Part shown: piece after piece, positions 53,335-63,146 of the stretch
Numbering within the stretch: the stretch's first letter is position 1
Layout: the number at the start of each line of letters is the position of its first letter
Assembly: GCF_014200455.1 (NCBI RefSeq)
Contig: NZ_JACHBW010000006.1
Coordinates: forward strand, 124,001 to 188,000
Length of the DNA: 64,000 bases
DNA from: Paraburkholderia bannensis
GTDB taxonomy: Bacteria > Pseudomonadota > Gammaproteobacteria > Burkholderiales > Burkholderiaceae
Reading direction: 5' to 3'
Notes under the pieces: model-generated
What the model saw: only the letters and a program-made list of their open reading frames with translations
Told to the model about the DNA's origin: nothing
Databases searched by the model: none
Translations under genes and position numbers: made by a program

Positions 53335-54261
53335 TCAAAAGTTGTGCGCGCAACCGACGATCACTTGCGCGAGCCATTCGACCGCCGGATCGCCCGCGTG
53401 CGCCGCGCTCACTTGCAGCGTTTCCCAGACGTCGATGGCCGCGAATGGCGCGGGCACCACGCGCAGCGGCATCGCGCGAGCCGCCGCCTGGGCCAGGCGC
53501 GCGGGCACCGTGCCGATGCGCTCGGTGCCCGCCACGAATTCCGGCACGAGCAGAAAGTTGGGCACGATCACTTCGACCTTGCGCGCCACGCCCGCGCGAT
53601 CCAGACGCCGCCCTTCGACGGTATTGGCTGCCGAATCCATGAACGTGGCGATCACGTGGGGCAGCGTCGAATAGAGCCTCGTGCTCAGACGTTCACCCAC
53701 GTGAGGATTGTCGTTCGCGACGATGCAGGTGAAGGTCTCGTGAAACAGGTCGATCGACGGTTGATCGGCCGAGGTGAACTCCTTGGGCGCAATCGCGAGA
53801 TGCGCGCCGCGGCGCTCCAGTTCGTCGCCCATGAGGTTGCGCGAGCGCGGCAACAGGCTGATCAGCGGGCGCATCGAAAGCGACACGCGGGGCGCTTCGT
53901 GCATGAGCCGTGCGATCACGCGCGGCATGAAGGCCTGCGCGACGTAGTCGGAGCACAGCACGACGAACTCCTGCTGTGCTTCCTGCGGGACGAAGGCGTG
54001 ATTGGCGTTGGCGATGACATCGGCGCGTTGCAGCAGCGCGCGCAGGACCGGCTGCAGCTCGTAGCCGAGCGTGGTTGGCGTCATTTGCCGATTACGCCAT
54101 TCGAGCAGCACATCGTCGAAGTGCTCGCGCAAGCGCCCGAGCGCCGAACTGACCGCCGACTGCTTGAGGCCGATGCGCAGCGCCGCGCGCGAGACGCTGC
54201 GCTCGGTGAGCAGGGCGTCCAGCACGACGAGCAGATTCAGATCCAGACCTTTGAGGCGCAT
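53335..54261 (-). CDS. LysR-family regulator, first of a tandem pair (308 aa)
   Basis: Same subfamily as its neighbour: GLDLNLLVVLDALLTERSVSRAA, recognition helix LKQSAVSSALGRLREHFDD, effector domain VLCSDYVAQAFMPRV. Sequence resemblance with the downstream gene shows an old duplication. It is divergent from the porin gene at 54588 and its probable operator (54454-54465) lies between. The start at 54261 gives the canonical NodD-like N terminus; the long open frame upstream is non-coding. Confidence 0.9.
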   Translation of the reverse strand: MRLKGLDLNLLVVLDALLTERSVSRAALRIGLKQSAVSSALGRLREHFDDVLLEWRNRQMTPTTLGYELQPVLRALLQRADVIANANHAFVPQEAQQEFVVLCSDYVAQAFMPRVIARLMHEAPRVSLSMRPLISLLPRSRNLMGDELERRGAHLAIAPKEFTSADQPSIDLFHETFTCIVANDNPHVGERLSTRLYSTLPHVIATFMDSAANTVEGRRLDRAGVARKVEVIVPNFLLVPEFVAGTERIGTVPARLAQAAARAMPLRVVPAPFAAIDVWETLQVSAAHAGDPAVEWLAQVIVGCAHNF

Positions 54262-54453
54262 GCGTAGCGTTCCTGGGGGCGTGAAAGCGGCTGCGTCGGG
54301 GTGGAGCGCAGGCGTGGCGTGAGGAATTGTCCGAAACAATACTTCGTCAGCGCTCTTGGTGGTTTCCCCAGGCGGCAAGCACCTAAAGACGCGCGCAAAG
54401 CCCTTGATCCAGCGGATCACAACGATCCTGCCTGGCATCACGAAAATCAATAC

Positions 54454-54465
54454 ATCGCAGGCGAT
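54454..54465. promoter_or_regulatory. Inverted repeat ATCGC-AG-GCGAT, candidate LysR site
   Basis: A perfect 5-bp inverted repeat in an AT-rich context, about midway in the 326-bp gap between the divergent LysR and porin genes. NodD-type LysR proteins bind ATC-N9-GAT, and this site fits ATC-N6-GAT, so the match is partial. Confidence 0.45.
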
Positions 54466-54587
54466 ATTTTTCATTTTTCGGCATGACTGGACCTGGAAAT
54501 AATCCGGTTCACGCGCTGCAGACCGCGCGAACAAAAAAGACAAAACACCAAAAACGAAGCCGAAAGACTGGTCAGGAGACAACAACG

Positions 54588-55715
54588 ATGAATCGCCAAA
54601 GCGAGGAACCGGCACGCAACGCGGCTGGCAAACAGCGCCGCAGGCGCGCGGTGAGCCGCGCGGTAAGCAGCATAGGCATCCCGCTCGGACTGTGCCTTGC
54701 CAGCACCGCCGCGAGCGCGCAGCAGGTCACGCTGTACGGCACGATCGACACCGGCTTGACCTACATCTCGAACAGTGCAGGCGGCAAGCTCATCGAAATG
54801 CAGCCGAACATTATGTGGAAAAGCGCGTTTGGCCTGCGCGGCAGCGAGGATCTGGGCGGCGGCACCCAGGCGGTTTTCGACGTGAGCAAGACTTTCAACA
54901 CGTCGACGGGCGCGGATTACGGCTTCGGTCCGTCGATCGGCTTGAGCAACGACCGCTGGGGCACGCTCACCATGGGCCAGCTCAACGACTTCATGTTTCT
55001 TTCGCTCACGGTCCAGCGCTGGGGCCCCGAACTGTATTCGATGCCGCCGTACAACTCCTCGGCGGGGCCGTTCACGTCGCTCGGCCTGACTTTCGGATCG
55101 ACGGACTTCAACGGCACGGCGGGCTGGTACGTGTTCAACAACGCGGTGAGCTATCGCTCGCCGACCATCGACGGTCTCACGATCGGCGCGATGTACGCGT
55201 TCGGCAACGTGGCCGGGCATGTGGGGCGAGGCGCGACGCAGAGCTATGGCGCCGACTACAGCCTTGGACCGCTGCAACTGGACGCCGCCTACACGTTCTC
55301 GCGCTCGGCCGACATGGTCGTAGACGGCGGGGCGCTGCGCAACTGGGGCTTCGGCGGGCGCCTGGCCGTGGGTAGCGCGTGGCTGGACGCGCTTTACACG
55401 AACACGCGCAACACGGGCCTTGGGACCGGCGTGCAGGTGCTGAGCGCGGGTGGCCAGTTTCCGGTGACGCGCAACACCGTGATGTCGCTGAACTATCACT
55501 ACGACTGGGCCAACGCGGCGGCGCACAGCTACCACGCGCATCAGATATCGGCAGGGCTGTTCTACGGCTTCTCGCGCCGTACCGATGTCTACGCGACGCT
55601 CACCTGGCAGCGCGCGAGCGGCAACGGCGCAACGGCGATGGTCGACTACACGATGGCGCGCTCGTCCACGGCATCGCAGACGGTCGCGCGCGTCGGCATC
55701 ACGCATCGCTTCTAG
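54588..55715 (+). CDS. Gram-negative porin of the C-glycoside locus (375 aa)
   Basis: Outer-membrane channel: a long N terminus with a basic n-region (RRRR) and signal peptide cleaved after ASA near residue 44, then QQVTLYGTIDTG, FGLRGSEDLGGG and the C-terminal Phe (GITHRF). AGGAGA before the ATG at 54588. It is followed by catabolic genes on the same strand (61, 26, 25 and 50 bp gaps), so it starts the second operon; a porin leading a catabolic operon suggests substrate-specific entry of a large glycoside. Confidence 0.9.
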   Translation: MNRQSEEPARNAAGKQRRRRAVSRAVSSIGIPLGLCLASTAASAQQVTLYGTIDTGLTYISNSAGGKLIEMQPNIMWKSAFGLRGSEDLGGGTQAVFDVSKTFNTSTGADYGFGPSIGLSNDRWGTLTMGQLNDFMFLSLTVQRWGPELYSMPPYNSSAGPFTSLGLTFGSTDFNGTAGWYVFNNAVSYRSPTIDGLTIGAMYAFGNVAGHVGRGATQSYGADYSLGPLQLDAAYTFSRSADMVVDGGALRNWGFGGRLAVGSAWLDALYTNTRNTGLGTGVQVLSAGGQFPVTRNTVMSLNYHYDWANAAAHSYHAHQISAGLFYGFSRRTDVYATLTWQRASGNGATAMVDYTMARSSTASQTVARVGITHRF

Positions 55716-55776
55716 TTTTGCGCCCGGGTTCTCCTGATCACACGCTAACACGCTCACACGCCAACGAGGAAAGACC

Positions 55777-56079
55777 ATGTTCACACGCATTCCGATCGCC
55801 GTGATGTTGATTGCGGCGACGATGGGCCGCGCGGGCGCGGCCGAGGACGTCAAGCGCGTCTGCCGCGATGTCTGGAAGCACGACCATTACGAGCAGAAGT
55901 GCCGCACGGTGCGCCGTGCGCCGCCGCCCGCGCCACGCATCGACGAGCCGCCCCCGCCGCCGAACTCGAAGAAAGACGGCCCGCAAAGCGGCCCGCTCAA
56001 GCATCCGCATCCGCAGAAGGATGCGAAGGCGGCCAAAGGCGTTGAGCCGGTCAGCCTGAAGCGCCCGCAGTCGAACTGA
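55777..56079 (+). CDS. Small secreted Pro/Lys-rich protein (100 aa)
   Basis: Signal peptide 1-22 (ending AGA), two Cys (residues 29 and 42, a likely disulphide) in a short core with KRVCRDVWKHDHYEQKC, then a Pro-rich, Lys-rich disordered tail (APPPAPRIDEPPPPP). No family recognised beyond resemblance to small periplasmic proteins of Burkholderia. It lies in the second operon between porin and isomerase. Could bridge outer membrane and periplasm, but this is a guess. Confidence 0.6.
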   Translation: MFTRIPIAVMLIAATMGRAGAAEDVKRVCRDVWKHDHYEQKCRTVRRAPPPAPRIDEPPPPPNSKKDGPQSGPLKHPHPQKDAKAAKGVEPVSLKRPQSN

Positions 56080-56105
56080 GCCGGCAGACAAGGAATCCAC
56101 ACGCC

Positions 56106-57161
56106 ATGAAAACGATACTCGGCCCCGCTCTATTTCTCGCGCAGTTCGTGAGCGACGAAGCGCCATTCAACTCTCTCGACACGATTGCACGCTGGGCCGC
56201 CGGTCTTGGCTATCGCGGCGTGCAGATTCCGGCATGGGATGCGCGCCTGATCGACCTCGCGCGTCTCGCGGCCAGTCAGACCTACGCGGACGAAGTGCGC
56301 GGCACGCTCGCGCAGCACGGCATTGCCGTGACGGAGTTGTCGACGCATCTGCAAGGTCAACTGGTGGCCGTCCATCCCGCCTACGACGCGGCGTTCGATA
56401 GCTTCTGTCCGCCCGCCTTGCGCGGCCAGCCGCAGGCGCGCCAGCAGTGGGCGGTCGGGCAGCTGATGCTGGCCGCGCAGGCGAGCAGGCGGCTGGGTTT
56501 GCGCGCGCACGCGACGTTTTCCGGTGCGCTTGCATGGCCGTTCCTGTATCCGTGGCCGCAACGACCGGCCGGTCTGGTGGAGATGGCGTTCGAAGAGCTG
56601 GCGCGCCGCTGGCGACCGATTCTCGATGCCTTCGACGAAGCGGGCGTCGACGTGTGCTTCGAGATTCACCCCGGTGAAGACCTGCACGACGGCGCGAGCT
56701 TCGAGCGCTTTCTCGATGCACTCGGCGGCCACGCGCGCGCCAACATCCTGTATGACCCGAGCCATCTTCATCTGCAGCAGATGGACTACCTGGCATTCAT
56801 CGATCTGTATCACGAGCGCATCAAGGCCGTGCATATCAAGGACGCCGAGTTTCGTCCCAATGGGCGCAGCGGCGTCTATGGCGGCTATGGATCGTGGCTG
56901 GAACGCGCGGGCCGTTTTCGCTCGCTGGGCGATGGTCAGATTGACTTTCGCGCGATTTTTTCGAAGCTCGCGCAATACGATTTCGAAGGCTGGGCCGTGC
57001 TCGAATGGGAGTGCGCGCTCAAGGACGCGGCCGTGGGCGCGCGCGAGGGCGCACGCTTCATCGCCGAGGGCATCATCGAAGTCACGTCGCGCGCCTTCGA
57101 CGATTTCGCGGCGTCGGGCATGGATGAAGGCGCTAATCGTCGCTTGCTGGGTATCGGTTGA
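56106..57161 (+). CDS. Sugar phosphate isomerase/epimerase family TIM barrel (351 aa)
   Basis: Second xylose-isomerase-like barrel of the locus. Metal ligand candidates: Glu in CFEIHPGED, Asp/His in ILYDPSHLHLQQMD, His in VHIKDAEF and Glu in LEWECAL. YGGYGSWLERAGRFRSLGDGQIDF is typical of enzymes acting next to Gfo/Idh dehydrogenases on 3-oxo or inositol-like sugars. Probable role: isomerising or hydrating the keto-sugar released by the deglycosidase. Begins 26 bp after the small secreted protein. Confidence 0.85.
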   Translation: MKTILGPALFLAQFVSDEAPFNSLDTIARWAAGLGYRGVQIPAWDARLIDLARLAASQTYADEVRGTLAQHGIAVTELSTHLQGQLVAVHPAYDAAFDSFCPPALRGQPQARQQWAVGQLMLAAQASRRLGLRAHATFSGALAWPFLYPWPQRPAGLVEMAFEELARRWRPILDAFDEAGVDVCFEIHPGEDLHDGASFERFLDALGGHARANILYDPSHLHLQQMDYLAFIDLYHERIKAVHIKDAEFRPNGRSGVYGGYGSWLERAGRFRSLGDGQIDFRAIFSKLAQYDFEGWAVLEWECALKDAAVGAREGARFIAEGIIEVTSRAFDDFAASGMDEGANRRLLGIG

Positions 57162-57186
57162 TTGCATGTAATAAGGAAAACGAAGC

Positions 57187-58332
57187 ATGAAGGCAATGAT
57201 CAGGATCGGCATGGTGGGCGGCGGCGAGGGCGCGTTCATCGGCGCGGTTCATCGGATGGCGGCGCGGCTCGATGGCGAATATCGGCTGCTTGCCGGGGCG
57301 TTTTCCGGCGATGCGCAGCGTTCGCGCGCATCGGGCATCGCGTTGGGGATCGAACCGGCGCGCGCCTACGCAAGCTGGCAGGCGATGCTCGATGGCGAAT
57401 GCAAGCGCGAGGACGGCATCGAGGCGGTCGTCATCGTGACGCCCAATCATCTGCATGCGCGCGTCGCACGCGATTGCCTTGCCGCCGGTCTGCATGTGCT
57501 CTGCGACAAACCGCTGGCGACGACGCTCGACGAAGCGAACGAACTTGCGCGGCTCGCGCGGGTGTCGGCGCGTCTGTTCGGTGTGACGTACACGTATAGC
57601 GGCTATCCGCTCGTTCGCCACGCACGCGAGCTGGTGGCGGCCGGCGAAATCGGCGAAATCCGCTCGGTGCAGGTGCGCTATGCGCAGGACTGGCTGAGCG
57701 AACCTGTCGAGGCATCCGGCAACAAGCAGGCGGCGTGGCGCTGCGATCCGGCCCAGGCGGGCGAGGGCGGCGCCGTGGCCGATATCGGCACGCATGCGTA
57801 CCACCTCGCGCGCTACGTGAGCGGACTGAACGCCCAGTCTCTGCTGGCCGATCTCACGCATGCCGTGCCGGGCCGCAAGGTGGACGACAACGCTCACGTA
57901 CTGCTGCGCTACGCCAACGGCGCGCGCGGCATGTTGTGGGCGAGCCAGACCGCGCCCGGTAACGCAAACAATCTGGAGCTGGCGATCTATGGCTCGCGCG
58001 GCGGTTTGAACTGGCGGCAGGAGACGCCCGACGCGCTCTGGTTCGCGCCGCTGGGCGACAGCCCGCGCGTGATCCGGCGCGGCGATGTTCGTCTTGGCGC
58101 AGTGGCCAACAAGGCGACGCGCGTGCCGATGGGGCATCCCGAAGGCTACCTTGAAGCGTTCGCGAATCTTTATGCCGACTTTGCCGCGGCGATTCATGCG
58201 CATCGCACCGGTGAGTGCGGACCCGACGTAAGCCCGTTCCCGACCATCGAAGACGGTCTCGACGGCATGCGCTTTGTGCGTACGGCGCTGGCCTCGTCAC
58301 GCGCAGGCGGCGTGTGGCTGCCGCTGTGCTGA
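57187..58332 (+). CDS. Gfo/Idh/MocA-family NAD(P)-dependent oxidoreductase (381 aa)
   Basis: Rossmann domain (GMVGGGEGAFIGAVH at 8-22), the CDKP signature at 106-109 (usually EKP), and the C-terminal sheet domain with the catalytic DIGTHAYH at 199-206. The family oxidises sugars at C3 (for example glucoside 3-dehydrogenase, and DgpA of puerarin-degrading gut bacteria) or reduces keto-sugars. AAGGA before the ATG; 25 bp after the isomerase. It is one of two candidates here for making or using the 3-oxo sugar. Confidence 0.9.
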   Translation: MKAMIRIGMVGGGEGAFIGAVHRMAARLDGEYRLLAGAFSGDAQRSRASGIALGIEPARAYASWQAMLDGECKREDGIEAVVIVTPNHLHARVARDCLAAGLHVLCDKPLATTLDEANELARLARVSARLFGVTYTYSGYPLVRHARELVAAGEIGEIRSVQVRYAQDWLSEPVEASGNKQAAWRCDPAQAGEGGAVADIGTHAYHLARYVSGLNAQSLLADLTHAVPGRKVDDNAHVLLRYANGARGMLWASQTAPGNANNLELAIYGSRGGLNWRQETPDALWFAPLGDSPRVIRRGDVRLGAVANKATRVPMGHPEGYLEAFANLYADFAAAIHAHRTGECGPDVSPFPTIEDGLDGMRFVRTALASSRAGGVWLPLC

Positions 58333-58382
58333 GACGGCGCGCGCGACGGCACATTCTTGAAAAACGACATGCAGGAGTATCG

Positions 58383-60080
58383 ATGAGCAACGTAGATGAT
58401 ACGTATGACTATGTAATCGTGGGCGCGGGGTCGTCGGGCAGCGTGCTCGCCGACCGGCTCACGCGCGACGGCAAGAGCCGCGTGCTGCTGCTCGAAGCCG
58501 GCGGCGACAACGAGTCCGAACTCGTGCGCATGCCGCGCGCGTTCATGAAAATGTGGGGCAATCCGCAATACTTCTGGCAGTTTCCCGTGAAGGCGCAGAA
58601 GGATCGTCCTGCGAATGAAACCTGGGTCTATGGCCGCGGCCTGGGCGGATCGAGTTCGACCAACGGCACGTGGTATCTGCGCGGCATGCCCGCGGACTAC
58701 GACGCCTGGCGCGACATGGGCCTGCACGAATGGTCGTGGAGCGAAGTCGAACGCTGCTTCACCGAAATGGAAAGCTATCGCTATCGCCACGGGCATCGTT
58801 CGCGCGGACGCAACGGGCCGCTGCAGATAACGGAGCTGCCGTTCCGCTCGCCGGTGATCCGCGCGGCGCGCGAAGCGGGCCGGCAGATGGGGCTGCCCGT
58901 GCTCGACGATATCAATACGCCTGATACGCAGGGCATCGGCTATACGCAGGCAACGGTGGATCGGCGTGGCCGACGCGCCTCGGCGTACCGCGCGTTTCTC
59001 AAGCCCGCGATGGGCCGCAGCAATCTCGTGGTGAAGACCGGCGCGCTGGCCGAGCGCATCGCCTTCGAGGGTGAGCGCGCAGCGGGCGTGCACTACCGTG
59101 TGGGCGAGACGGCGCAGTTCGCGCGGGCGCGGCGCGAAGTGATTCTCTGCGCGGGCGTGCTGCAAAGCCCCAAGCTGTTGCAGCTATCGGGCGTCGGTCC
59201 CGCCGATGTGCTGGCGAAAGCGGGCGTCGCCGTGGTGAAGGATATGCCTGCCGTGGGCCGCCATCTCGCCGATCACGCGATGTTCTCGATCTCGTTTCGC
59301 ATGCGCAACGATGCGGGCTTCAATCGCGAATTCCACGGCTGGCGGCTGATGCGCCATGTGCTGCAGTACTACACGACCCGCACCGGTTTGATGGCGTATA
59401 CATCGCCGGAATTGACGGCATTGGTATCGATGCGCTCGGCGCCGCATTGGCCCGACGTGCAGTTTGGCATTGGGCCGTTTTCAATGCGATCGAGCGAGGA
59501 AATCAAGGCCGATCCGGGGCGCGGCGCGCTGGAGGATCAGCCGGGTCTCACGCTCAACGGCTACTATCTGCGGCCCAAAAGTCGCGGCAGCGTGGCGATC
59601 CAGTCTGCCGACATCACGCAACCGGTGCTGGTCGATGCCAACTGGTGGGGCGATCCCGAGGACCGCACGCTGCTGGTCGAGATGTTGCGACTCATGCGCG
59701 AGTTCGCGGCGCAACCCGCGCTCGCACCCTATATCGTTCGCGAGGTGGTGCCTGGCGCGCAGCATCAGAGCGACGAAGAAATCTTCGAGGCGCTCAAATG
59801 GCTGGTGAGTCCGGGTGTGCATGCAACCGGAACATGCCGGATGGGCGCGCCCGGCGATGCCGTGCTCGACTCGCGCCTGCGCGTGCACGGGCTGCATGGC
59901 TTGCGCGTGGTGGATTGTTCGTCCATGCCCACGCTGCCGTCGGGCAATACGAACGGCCCGGCGATGATGCTCGGTTATCGCGCCGCCGAGTTGATTCTCG
60001 AAGATCGGGATAGCGGCGATGGGACGTCGCATCGGACGATAAAGGGCACGCACGAGGTTTCGGCGCAATCGCTTGTTTAG
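58383..60080 (+). CDS. GMC-family FAD oxidoreductase (565 aa)
   Basis: Glucose-methanol-choline flavoprotein: FAD motif GAGSSG (14-19), LLLEAGG, GRGLGGSSSTNGTWYLRG (PROSITE-type signature 1), GVLQSPKLLQLSGVGPA (signature 2), and the active-site His-containing ends VHATGTCRMG and PSGNTNGPAMMLGYRAAE. Related enzymes include choline dehydrogenase and the FAD-dependent C-glycoside 3-oxidase CarA. In this context oxidation of the glucosyl C3-OH is the most attractive role; an alcohol dehydrogenase acting on a side product is the alternative. CAGGAG precedes the ATG. Last gene of the second operon. Confidence 0.92.
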   Translation: MSNVDDTYDYVIVGAGSSGSVLADRLTRDGKSRVLLLEAGGDNESELVRMPRAFMKMWGNPQYFWQFPVKAQKDRPANETWVYGRGLGGSSSTNGTWYLRGMPADYDAWRDMGLHEWSWSEVERCFTEMESYRYRHGHRSRGRNGPLQITELPFRSPVIRAAREAGRQMGLPVLDDINTPDTQGIGYTQATVDRRGRRASAYRAFLKPAMGRSNLVVKTGALAERIAFEGERAAGVHYRVGETAQFARARREVILCAGVLQSPKLLQLSGVGPADVLAKAGVAVVKDMPAVGRHLADHAMFSISFRMRNDAGFNREFHGWRLMRHVLQYYTTRTGLMAYTSPELTALVSMRSAPHWPDVQFGIGPFSMRSSEEIKADPGRGALEDQPGLTLNGYYLRPKSRGSVAIQSADITQPVLVDANWWGDPEDRTLLVEMLRLMREFAAQPALAPYIVREVVPGAQHQSDEEIFEALKWLVSPGVHATGTCRMGAPGDAVLDSRLRVHGLHGLRVVDCSSMPTLPSGNTNGPAMMLGYRAAELILEDRDSGDGTSHRTIKGTHEVSAQSLV

Positions 60081-60140
60081 CGCGCGAAAATGAAGCATCG
60101 CGGGGGGGCGCTGGGGTGGCGTGCTGGGGAGATGGCGAAT

Positions 60141-60179
60141 TGTTGCAACACACCGCAACACCGGTGGTAACATTTGTTG
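60141..60179. promoter_or_regulatory. Palindromes upstream of rpiR-type gene
   Basis: TGTTGCAACA (60141-60150, perfect), CACCGGTG (60159-60166) and AACATTTGTTG (60169-60179, near-palindrome) lie 60-100 bp before the start. The last resembles CAACATATGTTG at 63069 in front of the C45-family gene, so both may be sites of the same regulator. Confidence 0.45.
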
Positions 60180-60238
60180 TCGCTCACCGTCTGGCCCCAT
60201 TGGCCCCGTTGACCCCATCGGCCTCATTGCCCCCCGAG

Positions 60239-61108
60239 ATGCCTCAAATGCCTGAAAGTTTCGACCAGCTTGCCGCATTGATCCGCGCACGATTCGCCGA
60301 ACTCAGCCCGCAATTCCAGACCGGCGCTGCCTTCCTGCTCGACCATCCCGACGAAGTCGCGGTGTCGTCGATGCGCAAGGTGGCTGAGCGCGCCCAGGTG
60401 CAGCCCGCGTCGCTCGTGCGGCTGTCGCAGCAGCTCGGCTTTCCGGGCTGGAACGAATTGCGCGATCTGTTTGTCGCGCGCGTACGTACGCGGCCGGAGC
60501 CATTGTCGAGCCGCGCGCGCTCGCTGGTTGCCGGCAGCGCCAAGGATGCGCTCGCCCGCGATCTGCTCACCGCGCAGCAACACAATCTCGAAGCGAGTTC
60601 CGCGCACAACGCGCGTGCCATGGTGGAAGCCGCGCGCGTGCTGAAAAAAGCCCGCCATGTGCAGGTGGCGGGCTTTCGTTCGTGTTATGCGGTGGCGTTT
60701 GGTCTGGTGTACGGATACCGCCTGTTCAGGCCGGCGGTGTCGCTGCTCGGCGGCGAGGCCGGTACGCTCGAAATGCAGTTGCTCGGCATCGAACGCGATA
60801 GCGCAACCATCGTGGTGAGCTTCGCGCCGTATTCGGTCGAGGCGGTACGCGTGGCCGAAGCGGCGCTCGAAAGAGGCAGCAAGCTGATCGCGATTACGGA
60901 TAGCGCGGTGTCGCCCATCGCGCTCAACGCCGAGAAAGTGCTGATCTTCACGCACGAAAGCCCATCCTTTTTCCCCTCGCTCGTCGCGGCGACGGCGCTG
61001 GCCGAATCGCTGGTCGCGCATCTGCTGGCGCTCGAAGGCTCGGGAGCGGTGGCGCAACTGGAAGAGGCCGAGCGCTCGCTCAACGTGCGCGGCGCGTACG
61101 TGCCGTAA
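60239..61108 (+). CDS. MurR/RpiR-family regulator (289 aa)
   Basis: N-terminal RpiR helix-turn-helix (about 8-85; AVSSMRKVAERAQVQPASLVRLSQQLGFPGWNELR) and a SIS sugar-isomerase domain (about 125-270; VAGFRSCYAVAFG, VVSFAPYSVEAVRVAEAA, IAITDSAVSPIA) that binds a phosphosugar or muropeptide-like ligand. It could regulate the sugar genes upstream, or, as in other Burkholderia loci, the C45-family gene downstream. The start is 60239 or the ATG three codons later; neither has a strong ribosome site. Confidence 0.88.
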   Translation: MPQMPESFDQLAALIRARFAELSPQFQTGAAFLLDHPDEVAVSSMRKVAERAQVQPASLVRLSQQLGFPGWNELRDLFVARVRTRPEPLSSRARSLVAGSAKDALARDLLTAQQHNLEASSAHNARAMVEAARVLKKARHVQVAGFRSCYAVAFGLVYGYRLFRPAVSLLGGEAGTLEMQLLGIERDSATIVVSFAPYSVEAVRVAEAALERGSKLIAITDSAVSPIALNAEKVLIFTHESPSFFPSLVAATALAESLVAHLLALEGSGAVAQLEEAERSLNVRGAYVP

Positions 61109-61133
61109 TCGTGCGCCTTTCCCAGGCCTGAAT

Positions 61134-61171
61134 AAAAACGGGACGCGGCTGTGATGCCGCGTCCCGTTTTT
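61134..61171. terminator. Bidirectional terminator between rpiR-type gene and ABC exporter
   Basis: AAAAACGGGACGCGGC / GCCGCGTCCCGTTTTT, a 16-bp perfect stem with a TGTGAT loop between convergent transcripts. Confidence 0.9.
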
Positions 61172-61192
61172 ACATGGATGCCGTGAAGATCG

Positions 61193-61950
61193 TCAGTTCT
61201 TCAGCCGGTAGCCGGTCTTGAAGATCCACGCGGTAATCCCGAGGAACAGCGCGAGAAACGCCGCCGTCATGCCCAGACTCACGCCCACGGCCACATCGGC
61301 GAGGCCGTAGAAGCTCCAGCGGAATCCGCTGATGAGATAGACGATCGGGTTGAACAGCGTAATCACTTTCCACGCGGGCGGCAGCATGTCGACCGAATAG
61401 AAACTGCCGCCCAGGAAGGTCAGCGGCGTGATGACGAGCAGCGGCACGATCTGCAGTTTTTCGAAGTTATCGGCCCAGATACCGATGATGAAGCCCAGCA
61501 GGCTGAAGGTGACGGCGGTCAGCAGCAGGAACAGGATCATCCAGAACGGATGCTGGATCTGGATCGGCACGAACAGCGCGGCGGTGGCCAGGATGATGAG
61601 CCCGAGCAGCACCGACTTGGTGGCCGCCGCGCCCACATAGCTGATGACGATTTCGAAATACGACACGGGCGCGGACAGCAGTTCGTAGATCGTGCCGGTG
61701 AAGCGCGGAAAGTAGATGCCGAACGACGCGTTCGAAATGCTCTGCGACAGCAGCGACAACATGATCAGCCCCGGCACGATGAACGCGCCGTAGCTCACGC
61801 CGTTCACTTCCTTGATGCGCGAGCCGATCGCCGAGCCGAACACGATGAAGTACAGCGAGGTCGAAATCACTGGCGCGACGATGCTCTGCATCAGTGTGCG
61901 TCGGGTGCGCGCCATTTCGAAGCGGTAGATCGCGCGGATCGCATGGATAT

Positions 61951-61954
<4 letters not shown>
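61193..61954 (-). CDS. ABC-2 type transporter permease, YadH-like (253 aa)
   Basis: Six hydrophobic segments with the ABC-2 family pattern ([42 protein letters not shown]). It overlaps the ATPase gene by 4 bp (ATGA), so the two are translationally coupled. Resembles E. coli YadH and the NodJ family. Exported substrate unknown. Confidence 0.92.
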
Positions 61955-62916
<962 letters not shown>

Positions 62917-63064
62917 GTGCGTGACATTACCAGAATCGGGGGCAGGGCATCGAACCTCGCATCGGACCTGGCATCGGAGCGCCGGGTGTGCAGCCGGCGC
63001 GCTGACGTACGCGCAGCCTATATTTTCCGTGCGTGCCATTCATTCGTTGTAAGTCACGTTTTAT

Positions 63065-63093
63065 TTGACAACATATGTTGCGAAGCGTATAAA
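63065..63093 (+). promoter_or_regulatory. Sigma70 promoter overlapping a palindrome
   Basis: TTGACA (63065-63070), 17 bp, TATAAA (63088-63093): close to consensus in both boxes and spacing. The perfect 12-bp palindrome CAACATATGTTG (63069-63080) starts inside the -35 box and covers most of the spacer, a typical repressor position. Drives the gene starting at 63147. Confidence 0.75.
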
Positions 63094-63146
63094 TCCCGCA
63101 TCGGCTATTTCAGGCTGAAAGTACTGACGCGCAGGTGGGTCAAACG

